The notes: generated from the sequence alone by a model not told the origin. Positions 16,259 to 25,686 are shown, counted from the stretch's first letter. The stretch is DNA of 64,000 nucleotides from Pyrobaculum neutrophilum V24Sta (GCF_000019805.1 NC_010525.1:1194618-1258617); one strand, 5' to 3'. A program made the numbers and translations.

Positions 16259-16657
16259 TCACTCTACCGGCCGGAACTTATAGCCGTACATCACAAGCCC
16301 ATGTTTCCCGTCTACCACAACCCTCCGGAAGACCGTCTCCACCTTCGTGCCTGGGGTCAGCTTATTGGGCTGGGCGTCTATGATCTGGCCGGTTACTCTT
16401 ACGCCGTTTGCCAACTCCACGATGCCTATGATCAAGGGCTTCTGTTTGAGGAAGTCAGTCCCCACTTGGTAGAGCACGGTGAACTCGACGAGTTTTCCCT
16501 CTCGCGGCAACTCCACGTTTTCCAGCTCTAGGGATCCACATCTACATCTAACCACGGGCGGGAAATACGTAGCGCCACATTTCTTACACCTCTTCGCGAC
16601 GAGGCGGTAGTACTGGGGGATGTTCCTCCAGTAGATTGGGACAGACTCGTGTTTCAT
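16259..16657 (-). CDS. DUF35 OB-fold/zinc-ribbon scaffold protein
   Basis: 132 residues. In archaea DUF35 proteins bridge acetoacetyl-CoA thiolase and HMG-CoA synthase and channel the intermediate. The N-terminal rubredoxin-like zinc ribbon shows CKKCG and CRCG pairs (residues about 24-43), followed by an OB-fold ([20 protein letters not shown]). A GTATAAAAG box about 27 nt upstream of the ATG suggests that this gene starts the DUF35-HMGCS transcript. Confidence 0.88.
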   Translation of the reverse strand: MKHESVPIYWRNIPQYYRLVAKRCKKCGATYFPPVVRCRCGSLELENVELPREGKLVEFTVLYQVGTDFLKQKPLIIGIVELANGVRVTGQIIDAQPNKLTPGTKVETVFRRVVVDGKHGLVMYGYKFRPVE

Positions 16658-16691
16658 ACGTCGGCTTATAGCGTTTTGCTTTTATACTTTG

Positions 16692-17798
16692 TCATAACGC
16701 GACTACTGCAACGGTCGAAAACCGATCAACACCTCCCATGCTGTGTATAACGCCGTAGCTTCCATCTACGCGTTTGAACTCCCTGCCGAGGAGTTGCCAA
16801 GCCACCTCCACCAGCTGGTAGACCCCCGTGGCGCCAAGCACGTTGCCCCTCGACTTAAGCCCCCCGCTGAGGTTTACCGGTAGAGCGCCGTCTTTCACGG
16901 CGGCTAAGGCGCCGCCCTTCTGCGCCATGCCTAGACCCTCCACCGCCAACACACCCAGTATGGAGAACGAGTCGTGGACTTCGGCTGTGGCGATGTCCCT
17001 AGGCGTGATCTTTGCCTTTTTAAAAGCCAGCTGCGATGCATCGCGCAGGCTGTATAAAACGTCGTAGTCCTCTCTTGCGTTAAACGGCGTAGAGTTTGTG
17101 GAGGCGGATACCGACAAGAGGCGGGGTCCGTCTTTCCTGTTGTTACACAACACCGCCGCAGCCGCCCCATCGGCGAGAGGGCCTATGTCGTATAGACGTA
17201 GCGGCTCGCTTACAAGCTCGCTGTTTACCGCATCCTCTAGCTTGACCTGCCTCCTCAGGTAGGCATAGGGATTGCCAACGCCGTTATTGTGCATCAACAA
17301 AGCCCATTGCGCCAGATCTTCATACCTGTATTCATACTTCTTGAGATACATCTTCGCCATCAAGGCCGCTTGCGATAGGGGGGTAACGCCGAAGTACCTC
17401 TCGAAGTAGGTATCGACCACGGCAGCGTATATGTCCTGCTGTTGGTTTGACAACACGTCGTTGGGTTTATCTACGCCCACTACCGCGACGCAGTTGTACT
17501 CCTCGGACTTGAGCAAACCATAGGCCATGGAAATGGCGGCGCCTCCGGAGCCGTCGCCGTTTTCGACCCTAAACGCCGGAGTTTTGTTAAGCCCAAGCGA
17601 CTCAAGTATGTAGGAGCCGAGGAGCTGTTGCCTCTCGGCAAGTTCGGCGGTCGAGGAGGCCACCAACACGGCGTCTACGTCGACTCCGGCGTCGCCTATG
17701 GCCTTTTCCAACACCTCGGCCGCCATGTCGTCTATGTTCTTGCCGTAGTGTCTGCCGACTGGGTGAAGCGCCGCGCCTACTATATATACGTCTTTCAT
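16692..17798 (-). CDS. Archaeal thiolase-family protein lacking the nucleophilic Cys
   Basis: 368 residues of the thiolase/SCP-x fold; the N terminus MKDVYIVGAALHPVGRH and the C-terminal GATGVYQLVEVAWQL are typical of archaeal acetoacetyl-CoA thiolases that partner HMGCS. However, the loop that should read like ACASG reads VENGDGSGG, putting Asp where the nucleophilic Cys belongs, and the usual GHPxGATG reads GNVLGATG, replacing its His with Asn. A later HSMGG remains. So this copy may not perform Claisen condensation; it could be a structural or altered-specificity partner. It lies beside HMGCS-DUF35 and divergently from HMG-CoA reductase. Confidence 0.78.
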   Translation of the reverse strand: MKDVYIVGAALHPVGRHYGKNIDDMAAEVLEKAIGDAGVDVDAVLVASSTAELAERQQLLGSYILESLGLNKTPAFRVENGDGSGGAAISMAYGLLKSEEYNCVAVVGVDKPNDVLSNQQQDIYAAVVDTYFERYFGVTPLSQAALMAKMYLKKYEYRYEDLAQWALLMHNNGVGNPYAYLRRQVKLEDAVNSELVSEPLRLYDIGPLADGAAAAVLCNNRKDGPRLLSVSASTNSTPFNAREDYDVLYSLRDASQLAFKKAKITPRDIATAEVHDSFSILGVLAVEGLGMAQKGGALAAVKDGALPVNLSGGLKSRGNVLGATGVYQLVEVAWQLLGREFKRVDGSYGVIHSMGGVDRFSTVAVVAL

Positions 17799-17802
17799 CG
17801 AA

Positions 17803-17830
17803 GAGTTTTAAAGCCAAGATATTAAAAATT
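17803..17830. promoter_or_regulatory. Interdigitated divergent promoters of thiolase and HMG-CoA reductase
   Basis: GTTTTAAAG (about 17805-17813) is about 25 nt upstream of the reductase ATG on the plus strand, and TTTTTAATATC (about 17818-17827) is about 24 nt upstream of the thiolase ATG on the minus strand. Each box lies inside the other promoter's footprint, so the two transcripts may compete. Confidence 0.45.
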
Positions 17831-17834
17831 TCCA

Positions 17835-19022
17835 ATGGAAGTTAAGCTTCACGAGTTCGAGAAGATATACGGCGACGCCAACAAAGCCGCGGAGGCGCGC
17901 CGACAGTACCTGGAGAAGGTCACAGGCGTCAAGCTGGAGAACATCGGCAAGACCGTGATAGACCTAAACACGGTGGTGGGCCGCAACATAGAGAACGTGA
18001 TTGGCGCGGTGCAGGTGCCGGTGGGGGTCGCGGGTCCTTTGTTAATCCACGGCGATTACGCCCGCGGCCAGTTCTACATCCCCTTGGCCACCACCGAGGG
18101 CGCTCTGGTGGCCTCGGTAAACAGAGGGGCTAAACTCATCACAGAGTCCGGCGGAGCTAGAGCGAAGGTTTTGAGAGACGGCATGGCTAGAGCCCCGCTC
18201 TTCAGACTCCCCTCTCTCATAGACGCGGTGGAGTTCGTCCAGTGGATAAACCAGAACGTGGAAGAAATAAAGAAGGCCGCGGAGTCTACGACGAGCATAG
18301 GAAGGCTGAGGGAGATACAGCCATACGTCGTAGGCAACTACGTGTGGCTTAGGATGGTTTTCTTCACCGGCGACGCCATGGGCATGAACATGGTCACCAT
18401 AGCGTCAGACGCCGCCGCGAGATACATACAGGAGAGGTTTCCAAAGGCCAAGCTCGTGGCGTTAAGCGGAAACCTCTGCGTAGACAAGAAGGCCAACGCG
18501 GTGAACTTCCTCCTGGGGAGGGGGAAGACTGTGGTTGCCGAGGCGGTTATCAAGAGGGAAATCCTCCAGAGGATGGGGGTCACGCCTGAGGAGGTGCACG
18601 AGGTGAACATCAGGAAGAATCTGCTGGGCTCGGCGCTGGCGCACTCCTACGGCTTCAACGCACATTTCGCGAACATAGTCGCAGCGGTTTTCATCGCCAC
18701 CGGCCAAGACGTAGCTCAGGTGGTCGAGTCCAGCATGGGCATCACGTCCACCGAGGCGAGGGAGGAGGGGCTCTACATCTCCGTCTTTCTACCAAGCCTG
18801 GAGGTGGGCACCGTCGGCGGCGGCACCAGACTGCCGACGCAGAGGGAGGCCCTGGAGCTACTCGGCGTCGCTGGCTCGGGAAACCCGCCGGGCACCAACG
18901 CCCTCAAATTCGCCGAGATCATCGCGGCGGCGGTGCTCGCCGGCGAGGCAAATCTGCTCATCGCCCTAGCCCGGAACGAGCTGGCGTCGGCACACGAGAG
19001 ACTTGGGAGAGCTAAGAGGTGA
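17835..19022 (+). CDS. hmgA: Hydroxymethylglutaryl-CoA reductase (class I, NADPH)
   Basis: 395 residues. Reduces HMG-CoA to mevalonate. Motifs: ENVIGAVQVPVGVAGPL for CoA binding, catalytic Glu in ATTEGALVAS, GDAMGMNMV for dinucleotide binding, catalytic Lys in CVDKKANAVN, Asp in ATGQDVAQ and the terminal His in ASAHERLGR. The start ATG at 17835 is backed by a TATA-like box about 25 nt upstream. The 3' end overlaps the convergent gene by 11 bp. Confidence 0.97.
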   Translation: MEVKLHEFEKIYGDANKAAEARRQYLEKVTGVKLENIGKTVIDLNTVVGRNIENVIGAVQVPVGVAGPLLIHGDYARGQFYIPLATTEGALVASVNRGAKLITESGGARAKVLRDGMARAPLFRLPSLIDAVEFVQWINQNVEEIKKAAESTTSIGRLREIQPYVVGNYVWLRMVFFTGDAMGMNMVTIASDAAARYIQERFPKAKLVALSGNLCVDKKANAVNFLLGRGKTVVAEAVIKREILQRMGVTPEEVHEVNIRKNLLGSALAHSYGFNAHFANIVAAVFIATGQDVAQVVESSMGITSTEAREEGLYISVFLPSLEVGTVGGGTRLPTQREALELLGVAGSGNPPGTNALKFAEIIAAAVLAGEANLLIALARNELASAHERLGRAKR

Positions 19023-19431
19023 GAGATTGGCTTATCTTGTGGGCGAACTGCCGTATCTTGGGAAGTAGGTTCTCTATGTGCCAAAGCGGGTTTACGAACA
19101 CTATAAGCCACCCCCTCTTGTTTGGAAGCTCAAAAATGCCGACTTTGTAGTTCGCGTATTTCACCGTCACGTAGTTGAACTCGCCGAGGCTCTCGTCTTG
19201 GTTCTGCTTAATTATGTTTATTATCTCTATGAGGTTTGTAACCTGGCGCAACGTTTTCGCGGTCAAGGTGTTGGGCAGGTGATGTATAAGAGGGACGCCT
19301 CGCTCGTCTAGGATAGTAACCCCGTGTATAGCCTCGTTTATTATCTCGGTTACTATCACCCTTTTCAAGTCCGTAGCCGCCGAGGTCTTGTTGTCCGTCT
19401 TATGCGGCGAAACGTAAATTACCACGAACAT
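19012..19431 (-). CDS. Unknown protein, possibly roadblock/longin-like
   Basis: 139 residues of alternating strands and helices: VVIYVSPHK, ATDLKRVIVTEIINEAI, GVTILDERGVPLIHHL, and a C-terminal GWLIVFVNPLWHIENLL. The DERGVPLIHH turn resembles roadblock/LC7 or longin folds that partner small GTPases, but I cannot assign it firmly. A TTTTAAAC/TATAAAAG box lies about 24 nt upstream of the ATG at 19431. Confidence 0.55.
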   Translation of the reverse strand: MFVVIYVSPHKTDNKTSAATDLKRVIVTEIINEAIHGVTILDERGVPLIHHLPNTLTAKTLRQVTNLIEIINIIKQNQDESLGEFNYVTVKYANYKVGIFELPNKRGWLIVFVNPLWHIENLLPKIRQFAHKISQSLTS

Positions 19432-19772
19432 ACGTGTACAAGCTGTTTAAAAGCTTTTATATGGCTGTGTGAAAAGGACGTCTTTTCCATCGACCCGGAC
19501 CGTTTGTCTCCAGGCGGCCATAGCTGATCTTGACCCACGCCTAGGGACTTTCTCCTCGCCCACGCCGTCATGGGCATCCACGATACCTCAGGCATGGGGC
19601 GGGGTGACCCTCCGCGGATGCTCTCCTTTCGAGCTGAGGTGGGAGCTGGGAGGCGGCTGTGCTGGACATGTACGCTGTTCTGCGTCTCCTTTTAGCCCAT
19701 CCTCGCCCTAAAGGGCGGGGCTCCAGTTTGTAATACGGCTAACGGTTTTTAACCACAAGCTACGACAGTTAT
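19432..19772. other. 341-bp intergenic region upstream of polB1
   Basis: No convincing gene. It holds the promoter of the leftward gene (about 19447-19463), the diverged repeat listed at 19551-19720, and a GGTTTTTAACC box at 19743-19753, about 25 nt upstream of the DNA polymerase GTG. Confidence 0.5.
19551..19720 (-). repeat. Diverged repeat copy A, TnpB-element-like non-coding remnant
   Basis: 19551-19593, read on the minus strand, matches 54654-54696 on the plus strand at about 37 of 43 positions by my hand alignment. 19593-19620 resembles 54574-54596 in the same (plus) orientation, around a shared CCCTCCGCGGATG. 19701-19720 is a hairpin (CGCCCT / AGGGCGGGG). Such GC-rich hairpins with CCCTTTAGGG loops are common at the ends of archaeal TnpB (IS605/IS607-type) elements. 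No tnpB reading frame is left. Inference: a decayed or non-autonomous element. Confidence 0.45.
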
Positions 19773-22337
19773 GTGGCCGAGTTTGAGGAGAACTTTGAGG
19801 AGTTTGAGGAGGAGGTTAAGGAGTACGAGGGGGAGGCCATAGAGGAGGGGAAGATAAAGGGCGTTGTGTCCAACTCTATCCCGCCGTCGATCGTGCTCTC
19901 TATAGTGTATGATGGAACCGAAGGGAAGGCGTTGGTCAAGCTCTACGACCCGGTTAACGACGTCGTCTACTACTGGTACGACAACAGCGGACACAAGCCT
20001 TACCTAATAGCGATGAAGACCCCCGAGGAGCTGGTAGAAAAACACCCAGAGGTCTTACGTCACCCCGGCTTCAGCCACTTAGGGATAGAGGAGAAGTACG
20101 ACGCGTTGCACGACCGCAAGGTCGTCGTTACGAAGGTATACGCCAAGGACCCACTGTCGGTTGGCGGGGGGAAAAACTCGCTTAGGGATATCATAGGCGA
20201 GACTTGGGAGTCGAGGATAAAGTACCACCATAGCTACCTCTTCGACAGGAACATCATCCCAGGGATGTGGTACCGGGCGAACGGCAACGGGCTTACGCCG
20301 CTGGAGATCGCGATACCCGAGGAGGTGAAGTCGTCGCTGGGCAACATATTCAAGTCTGAACACGCCAAGGTGGCCGAGGAGTGGATACCGCTTTTCCAAG
20401 CCCCAGTTCCACACATCAGAAGAGTGGCGATAGACGTGGAGATATACACGCCGCAGGAAAACAGAATCCCGGACCCCAAGGAGGCTGAGTACGAGGTTAT
20501 CTCGGTAGCGCTTGTGGGGAGCGACGGCCTAAGACGCGTCTTGATGCTACGTAGGCCAGATGTCGAGGCGGAGCTAAGGTATAGGCCCGACTATGAGATA
20601 ATGTTCTTCGACAGCGAATACGACCTGCTTAGGGAGGTTTTCAAAACCATCGTGCAGTACCCCATAGTTGTGACCTTCAACGGGGACAACTTCGACCTGC
20701 CGTATCTATACAACAGAGCCGTAGCCCTCGGTATACCGAAGGAGGAGGTGCCGATAGCCGTGAAGAGGGATTACGTCAGCGTGGCCCCCGGCGTCCACAT
20801 AGATATGTTTAAGTTCTTCGCCATAAAGGCCGTAGAGGCCTACGCCTTCGGCGGCGTCTACAGAGGAGAGAGGGGGCTCGACGGGATAGCTTACGCGATA
20901 CTCGGCGTGGGCAAGGTCGAGAGGCAGAAGAACGTATCTAGGATGGGGTACTGGGAGTTGGCCGAGTACAACTACAGAGACGCCTTGATCACCCTATACT
21001 TCACCTTGTACAACGGCGAGATGGTAATGAAGCTGATAATGTTGCTGTCCAGAATAGCCAAAATGCCCATAGAAGACATCACGAGATCCCAAGTCTCAGC
21101 GTGGATCCGAAACATGCTGTACTATGAACACAGAAGGAGGGGGTGGCTTATCCCCAACAAGGAGGATATCCTAAGGGAGAAGGGGTCTGTCCACACAAAG
21201 GCGATAATCAAGGGCAAGAAATACGCAGGCGCCGTTGTGTTGGATCCGCCGCTCGGCGTGTTTTTCAACGTCTACGTGTTAGACTTCGCCTCTCTGTACC
21301 CCTCCATAATAAGCAAGTGGAACCTCTCCTACGAGACCGTGAACTGTAGACAAGACGCCGAGAGGCCTATACCCGAGCTACCCCATACCATATGCCGCGA
21401 TAGGCCGGGGCTGACGAGTACCCTGGTGGGAATACTCAGAGACCTCAGAGTTCACGTGTATAAGAAGCTGGCTAAGAAGGCGCCTACGCCAGCCGAGCGG
21501 CAGCTCTACGACGTAGTCCAGAGCGCCATGAAGGTCTTCATAAACGCCTCATACGGCGTTTTCGGCGCCGAGACCTTCCCCCTCTACTGCCCGCCCGTGG
21601 CGGAGCTCACCACGGCGCTTGCTAGATACATAATGACGAGCACGGTGCTCAAGGCCATAGAGCTTGGCATGATCCCTGTCTACGGAGATACAGACTCGCT
21701 ATTTCTGTGGAACGTAACTGAGGACAAGATAAAGCGGCTTGTGCAATACGCCGAGGAGATAGGCATAGACATCGAGCTAGACAAGATCTACAAATTCGTC
21801 ATGTTTAGCGGGAGGAAGAAGAACTACCTCGGCGTGACAAACGATGGAAGCGTCATAGTGAAGGGGATTGTGGCTAAGAAGCGCAATGCGCCGTTGTTTG
21901 TAAAAGAGCTAGTCGAAGAGATCATAGACAACCTAAAGAACATAAATAACGTAGATGATATGGTCAAGGTGAGAGATGTTGTAATATCTATGGTGAAAGA
22001 CACCGAGGCTAAGATCAGAGAGAAGAAGATCACCCTTGATAAACTCGGCATAAAGATGGTCTTAAGCAAAAACCTAGACGAGTACACCAAGAACAAGCCG
22101 CAACACGTGAAAGCCGCCGAGCAGTTGGTCAAATACGGCATACCCGTGGGGAGGGGAGACGCCATTATATTGATAAAGACGAAGGACGCCGTCGGCGTTA
22201 AGCCCATACAGCTGGCACGCGTGGATGAAATAGACGAAAAGAAGTACATGGAATATGTAAGCACGTCCCTTGAACAGATCCTCGAGGCGATGGGGGTCTC
22301 GATAGAGGAACTACGGGGTGCTATGAAGCTACTCTAG
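19773..22337 (+). CDS. polB1: Family B DNA polymerase, crenarchaeal PolB1 type
   Basis: 854 residues. Replicative DNA polymerase with proofreading. ExoI DVEIYTP near residue 217, ExoII FNGDNFDLPY, ExoIII YNYRDALI; polymerase motif A DFASLYPSI near 507, motif B VFINASYGVFG, motif C YGDTDSLFLW near 640. The N-terminal HKPYLIAMKTPEEL is typical of the Sulfolobus Dpo1 (PolB1) group. Start is the GTG at 19773 with GGTTTTTAACC about 25 nt upstream. An acidic N-terminal extension (FEENFEEFEEEVKEYEGE) precedes the fold. The 3' end overlaps the convergent gene by 9 bp. Confidence 0.95.
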   Translation: MAEFEENFEEFEEEVKEYEGEAIEEGKIKGVVSNSIPPSIVLSIVYDGTEGKALVKLYDPVNDVVYYWYDNSGHKPYLIAMKTPEELVEKHPEVLRHPGFSHLGIEEKYDALHDRKVVVTKVYAKDPLSVGGGKNSLRDIIGETWESRIKYHHSYLFDRNIIPGMWYRANGNGLTPLEIAIPEEVKSSLGNIFKSEHAKVAEEWIPLFQAPVPHIRRVAIDVEIYTPQENRIPDPKEAEYEVISVALVGSDGLRRVLMLRRPDVEAELRYRPDYEIMFFDSEYDLLREVFKTIVQYPIVVTFNGDNFDLPYLYNRAVALGIPKEEVPIAVKRDYVSVAPGVHIDMFKFFAIKAVEAYAFGGVYRGERGLDGIAYAILGVGKVERQKNVSRMGYWELAEYNYRDALITLYFTLYNGEMVMKLIMLLSRIAKMPIEDITRSQVSAWIRNMLYYEHRRRGWLIPNKEDILREKGSVHTKAIIKGKKYAGAVVLDPPLGVFFNVYVLDFASLYPSIISKWNLSYETVNCRQDAERPIPELPHTICRDRPGLTSTLVGILRDLRVHVYKKLAKKAPTPAERQLYDVVQSAMKVFINASYGVFGAETFPLYCPPVAELTTALARYIMTSTVLKAIELGMIPVYGDTDSLFLWNVTEDKIKRLVQYAEEIGIDIELDKIYKFVMFSGRKKNYLGVTNDGSVIVKGIVAKKRNAPLFVKELVEEIIDNLKNINNVDDMVKVRDVVISMVKDTEAKIREKKITLDKLGIKMVLSKNLDEYTKNKPQHVKAAEQLVKYGIPVGRGDAIILIKTKDAVGVKPIQLARVDEIDEKKYMEYVSTSLEQILEAMGVSIEELRGAMKLL

Positions 22338-22736
22338 CTCCTCCTCTTCGGCGGTTAGATTCGTCACAACCCCCCTCAAAATCTCGTCGGTTGTGGCGTC
22401 GTCTATGTAGGGAAAGACCACCGTGGCGTCTCCCACCTGTAGATTCTCGCCGGCCCACTGGGCTCCGTGTACAATCTCGAAGATGGGCAACGTCACCTCG
22501 ACCTTGTCCTCTATCCTTTTTGGGGAGTACTTCCTCACCTTTTCCAGAAGCTCCCTCGGCAGAGGCGCCGGGTAGGAGACCGAGTAGAAGTCTCTTAAAA
22601 CGATGAAATCCGACGCGGTGGGGTCCCAAGACTTCAACAACTCAGCCGCCACGTCTTTTACGGCATTGAACACGTCTTTGTTGACCACCTCCTTGTTTAA
22701 CACCGCGCCTTTGGAGATCTTGGCCACGACGCTCAC
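22329..22736 (-). CDS. Uncharacterised protein convergent with polB1
   Basis: About 135 residues, no family recognised. N-terminal half helical (KEVVNKDVFNAVKDVAAELL), then a mixed region with SDFIVLRDFYSVSYPAPLP and a very acidic C terminus (TAEEEELE). Start GTG 22736 is preferred over GTG 22748, because an ATTTAAAT box is centred 24 nt upstream of the former and only 12 nt from the latter. Crenarchaeal PolB1 has small accessory subunits; position next to polB1 and the acidic tail make that worth testing, but it is not shown here. Confidence 0.5.
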   Translation of the reverse strand: MSVVAKISKGAVLNKEVVNKDVFNAVKDVAAELLKSWDPTASDFIVLRDFYSVSYPAPLPRELLEKVRKYSPKRIEDKVEVTLPIFEIVHGAQWAGENLQVGDATVVFPYIDDATTDEILRGVVTNLTAEEEELE

Positions 22737-22766
22737 GACGTTGGCCACCTCTTGCTATTTAAATTT

Positions 22767-23327
22767 TCAGGAGCCTCTCAGGCCCGCCGCGATGCGGGCC
22801 ATGCGGTAGACCGCGGCGATGTTGACTAGAGCTATATATAGATATAGCATGGGGCTCTGTAGTTGCGGCGCTACTTCCCCCGCCACCGCCGTCAGAAATA
22901 GGTACGCCACACGTTCTCCCCTTTCCATAAATCCGACCCCGCGCACCTCCAGCCCTAGGGATTCGCCACGGCATCTGGCGTAGCTTATGGCAAACGTCCC
23001 CAAGAGCCCTAGATAGAGAGCCAGCGGGTCGGCTTGGCGTAGGAAGTACAGGAGGTAGGCGGCGTCTGAGTACCTATCCATGAAAGAGTCTAGAAACGCC
23101 CCCCTCCTCGTGGCGACGCCTTTGCTTCTCGCCACCGCCCCGTCGAGGCCGTCTAGCAAGCCGGAGAGCAGTATATAGAGCCACGGGGGGTGGCCGAAAA
23201 ACAACACCAGCGGTACGCCGGCCCAGGCAACCAGGGCAGACAGAGCTGTTAAAACGTTTGGGCTCAGCGGTATGTACCTCCCTACTCTGTCCATGTTTAC
23301 ATACCTCCTGAGCTTCTCAGAGACCAC
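22767..23327 (-). CDS. CDP-alcohol phosphatidyltransferase (archaetidylinositol-phosphate synthase type)
   Basis: 186 residues, multi-spanning membrane enzyme of polar-lipid synthesis that swaps CMP for an alcohol phosphate. The full signature DG-x2-AR-x8-G-x3-D-x3-D is present (DGLDGAVARS, then GAFLDSFMD) around residues 59-85. About five hydrophobic segments follow the pattern of the family. Start is the GTG at 23327 with a TAATTAT box about 24 nt upstream. In crenarchaea this family commonly makes archaetidyl-myo-inositol phosphate; the head group is not decided by sequence. Confidence 0.85.
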   Translation of the reverse strand: MVSEKLRRYVNMDRVGRYIPLSPNVLTALSALVAWAGVPLVLFFGHPPWLYILLSGLLDGLDGAVARSKGVATRRGAFLDSFMDRYSDAAYLLYFLRQADPLALYLGLLGTFAISYARCRGESLGLEVRGVGFMERGERVAYLFLTAVAGEVAPQLQSPMLYLYIALVNIAAVYRMARIAAGLRGS

Positions 23328-23345
23328 GGCGGGCTGAGTCCACAG

Positions 23346-23837
23346 CTAATTATCTCTATCGAGCCTGAGCTTGGACAGCCTCCAGGCCACGTAGACTGCG
23401 GCTTGCCACGACATATACGGCGTAGGACCTAGGGAGATCCAGACCGCATGTTTTGCCAAAAACGCCTCGTCCTCGGAGGACAGCCCGTCGTGATCTCCGA
23501 AGACGTATAGGGCATCCCCCTCCAGAGGTACCTCCGAGATGTCCCGCCCCCTCTCGTGTAGGTAGTAGACGCGCCTGTAGCTGTTGACCACGGACCTTAG
23601 ATCCGTCTTTAAGGCCTGCGTCGAAAGGAGCCACGACGCTATCTCGCGGCTCCGCCCTTTGTGGGGGGAGACGAGGTGGTATGTAGTGCCGTCGCAGAGC
23701 ATGATGTAGACCTCCCGCGCGCCGCCTCTTAAGGCCTCTACGGCGAAGTCGATAAGTACGTCGAAGCGCCCCTTGACGAGGTTGTGTGGATCTATAGACC
23801 AGGGGCAGGCGACGTCGCTCTTTATTAAAAAGCTCAA
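23346..23837 (-). CDS. trmY: TrmY-like tRNA pseudouridine-54 N1-methyltransferase
   Basis: 163 residues, SPOUT-type methyltransferase (DUF358) that makes m1-pseudouridine at tRNA position 54 in archaea. The family's start (SFLIKSDVA), central GDHDGLSSEDEAFL and the C-terminal knot segment WISLGPTPYMSWQAAVYVA are all recognisable. The terminal LRLDRDN echoes the family's final LDR. It overlaps the S26e stop by 4 bp, so the two are co-transcribed. Residue identity in the SAM knot is less canonical (no Cys), which leaves some doubt about activity. Confidence 0.75.
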   Translation of the reverse strand: MSFLIKSDVACPWSIDPHNLVKGRFDVLIDFAVEALRGGAREVYIMLCDGTTYHLVSPHKGRSREIASWLLSTQALKTDLRSVVNSYRRVYYLHERGRDISEVPLEGDALYVFGDHDGLSSEDEAFLAKHAVWISLGPTPYMSWQAAVYVAWRLSKLRLDRDN

Positions 23838-24130
23838 ATGACCTGTTGCAGAGGTATCCTCTTCTTCCTCTCCTCCCTCGGCCGTACCTTTATGATTCCG
23901 AAGAACACGGCGCAGTTTATGCAGTACGTCTTTGTGACAAGGTAGCGGGATATGATGACTCCCTGCTTCTCAAGCTCCCTCGCCAGATCGGGCGGCACCG
24001 GGGAGTAGGGGACGGTTAGCCTAACGGATTTAGATCTAGGCGTTATTTTCCCACAGTTGTCGCAGTGGACGTATGGCTCCCTCCCCTTGTCGCCCTTCTT
24101 TCGACCTCTATTCTTCCTCTTTTTTGGCAC
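23834..24130 (-). CDS. rps26e: 30S ribosomal protein S26e
   Basis: 98 residues, small-subunit protein of archaea and eukaryotes. Basic N terminus (PKKRKNRGRKKG), zinc-binding pairs VHCDNCGK and YCINCAVF, and the basic end VRPREERKKRIPL. Start is the GTG at 24130 with a TTTTAAAA box about 24 nt upstream. Downstream trmY overlaps by 4 bp. Confidence 0.94.
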   Translation of the reverse strand: MPKKRKNRGRKKGDKGREPYVHCDNCGKITPRSKSVRLTVPYSPVPPDLARELEKQGVIISRYLVTKTYCINCAVFFGIIKVRPREERKKRIPLQQVI

Positions 24131-24172
24131 AGCGCTACCATCTAAACCGTTTTAAAATTTTTCGCTTTGGGC

Positions 24173-25636
24173 CTAATAGCGCTCTGAAAGCCTAAGCCAG
24201 AGCTCCGCCCGCCTCTCGCCACACGCCAGATCGCGCGCGTCGTAGCCCCCAATGGATGCCTCGGAGTCCATGGGTATGCCGAGCGCGTCTGCGCCTAATA
24301 GCTCCTGTATCTTCATGCCGCACTGGTTGTCGCCGCTCCAGGGCACCTCCACTACCTTCCCCTCCTTGATAGCTTTTTTCGCCTCCTCAAGACTCTGGAC
24401 TTTAACGATCTTGCTTCTGAGCTCCTCCCAAGCTCTCCTGCGGAGGTTGTCCTCCACCGCCTTCATGAGCTCTCTCACAGCGTCTACCAACTCGCCTAGC
24501 GCAACGGCGTATTTCTCCAAGGTATCTCTCCGCGTCACCACGACCTGCCTCTTTTCCACATCCCGTTTTCCTACCTCGAGGCGCAGGGGGACGCCCTTGA
24601 GCTCCCAGTAGTAGAACTTCCACCCAGGCGTTTTATCCCTCCTATCGTCTACATGTAGGCGGAGCCCAGCCCCTTTTAGAGCGGCGACGACCTCCTCTAC
24701 GAACTTCATCACAAGCGGCATCTCCTCGTCGCTGTAGTATATCGGCACCACGGCTATCTGGATGGGGGCTAGTTTAGGCGGTAGCGTTGTCCCTCCGTCG
24801 TCGCCATGTGTTATAAGCATAGCCGCTATGCTTCTCTCTGAGATCCCGTAGGAGGTCGTGTGGGCTAGTTTCCGCGTCCCATCGGCGTCTAGATAGGTCA
24901 CCTCGAACACCCTAGTGAAGTTTGTGCCGAGGTAGTGCGCAGTCCCTATCTGGAGCGTTCTGCCGTCTGGCAACACCGTGTCAAAGGCTATGGTGTATTC
25001 AGCGCCGGCGAACTTATCCCAGTCCGGCCTTTTGTTTATCATATAGGCTAGGCACATCTCGTCGAAAATTCTCTTGTATATCTCGACGGCTTCGCGGACC
25101 TGACGCTCCGCGTCTTCTCTATCTACGTGGACGGTGTGCGCCTCCTTAAACATGCTGATCTCCCTCAGCCGTATCATCGGGTGCGTCATCTTCGTCTCGG
25201 CTCTAAACACGCTCACTATCTGGTACAGCCTCAGCGGTAGGTCTTTATAGTCTTGGATCCAGAGTTTCACCATCGGCATTATCGCCGTCTCTGAGGTAGG
25301 CCTTAGGACAAGTCTCTCGCCGCCCTCGCCGCCTTTAGATACCCAGAACACCTCCTTCTCGAATCCTCTTATGTGTTGCGACTCTTTGCCAAAGAACTCA
25401 TACGGTATAAAGACCGGAAAGAGCACCTCCTCGTGCCCGGTCTCGTCGTGTACGCGCCTGATCAACTCTTCCACGTTGCGCCGCAACTTCATGCCGTAGG
25501 GCCGCCATACGTAGGCGCCTTTTACGGGATATCTAACATCGTAAAGCTCGGCCTCTCGGAGAAGCCAGTGGAACCACTCTATTACGTTCTTCAGCTTCTC
25601 CTTCGGGTGAGGTCTAGCAGATCTCAGGAGCTCCAT
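24173..25636 (-). CDS. proS: Prolyl-tRNA synthetase
   Basis: 487 residues, class II synthetase of the archaeal/eukaryotic ProS type. Motif 1 region follows the N-terminal [17 protein letters not shown]; motif 2 shows [16 protein letters not shown] with nearby LRPTSETAI; motif 3 lies in [20 protein letters not shown]. The anticodon-binding domain and zinc-binding-like C-terminal domain ([15 protein letters not shown]) follow, ending in Tyr as usual. A TTATTTAAC box about 24 nt upstream supports the ATG at 25636. Confidence 0.96.
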   Translation of the reverse strand: MELLRSARPHPKEKLKNVIEWFHWLLREAELYDVRYPVKGAYVWRPYGMKLRRNVEELIRRVHDETGHEEVLFPVFIPYEFFGKESQHIRGFEKEVFWVSKGGEGGERLVLRPTSETAIMPMVKLWIQDYKDLPLRLYQIVSVFRAETKMTHPMIRLREISMFKEAHTVHVDREDAERQVREAVEIYKRIFDEMCLAYMINKRPDWDKFAGAEYTIAFDTVLPDGRTLQIGTAHYLGTNFTRVFEVTYLDADGTRKLAHTTSYGISERSIAAMLITHGDDGGTTLPPKLAPIQIAVVPIYYSDEEMPLVMKFVEEVVAALKGAGLRLHVDDRRDKTPGWKFYYWELKGVPLRLEVGKRDVEKRQVVVTRRDTLEKYAVALGELVDAVRELMKAVEDNLRRRAWEELRSKIVKVQSLEEAKKAIKEGKVVEVPWSGDNQCGMKIQELLGADALGIPMDSEASIGGYDARDLACGERRAELWLRLSERY

Positions 25637-25686
25637 GCCGGTGTGTAAGGGATCTCGTTAAATAATTTGCCGCCTCAACAGCGCCG

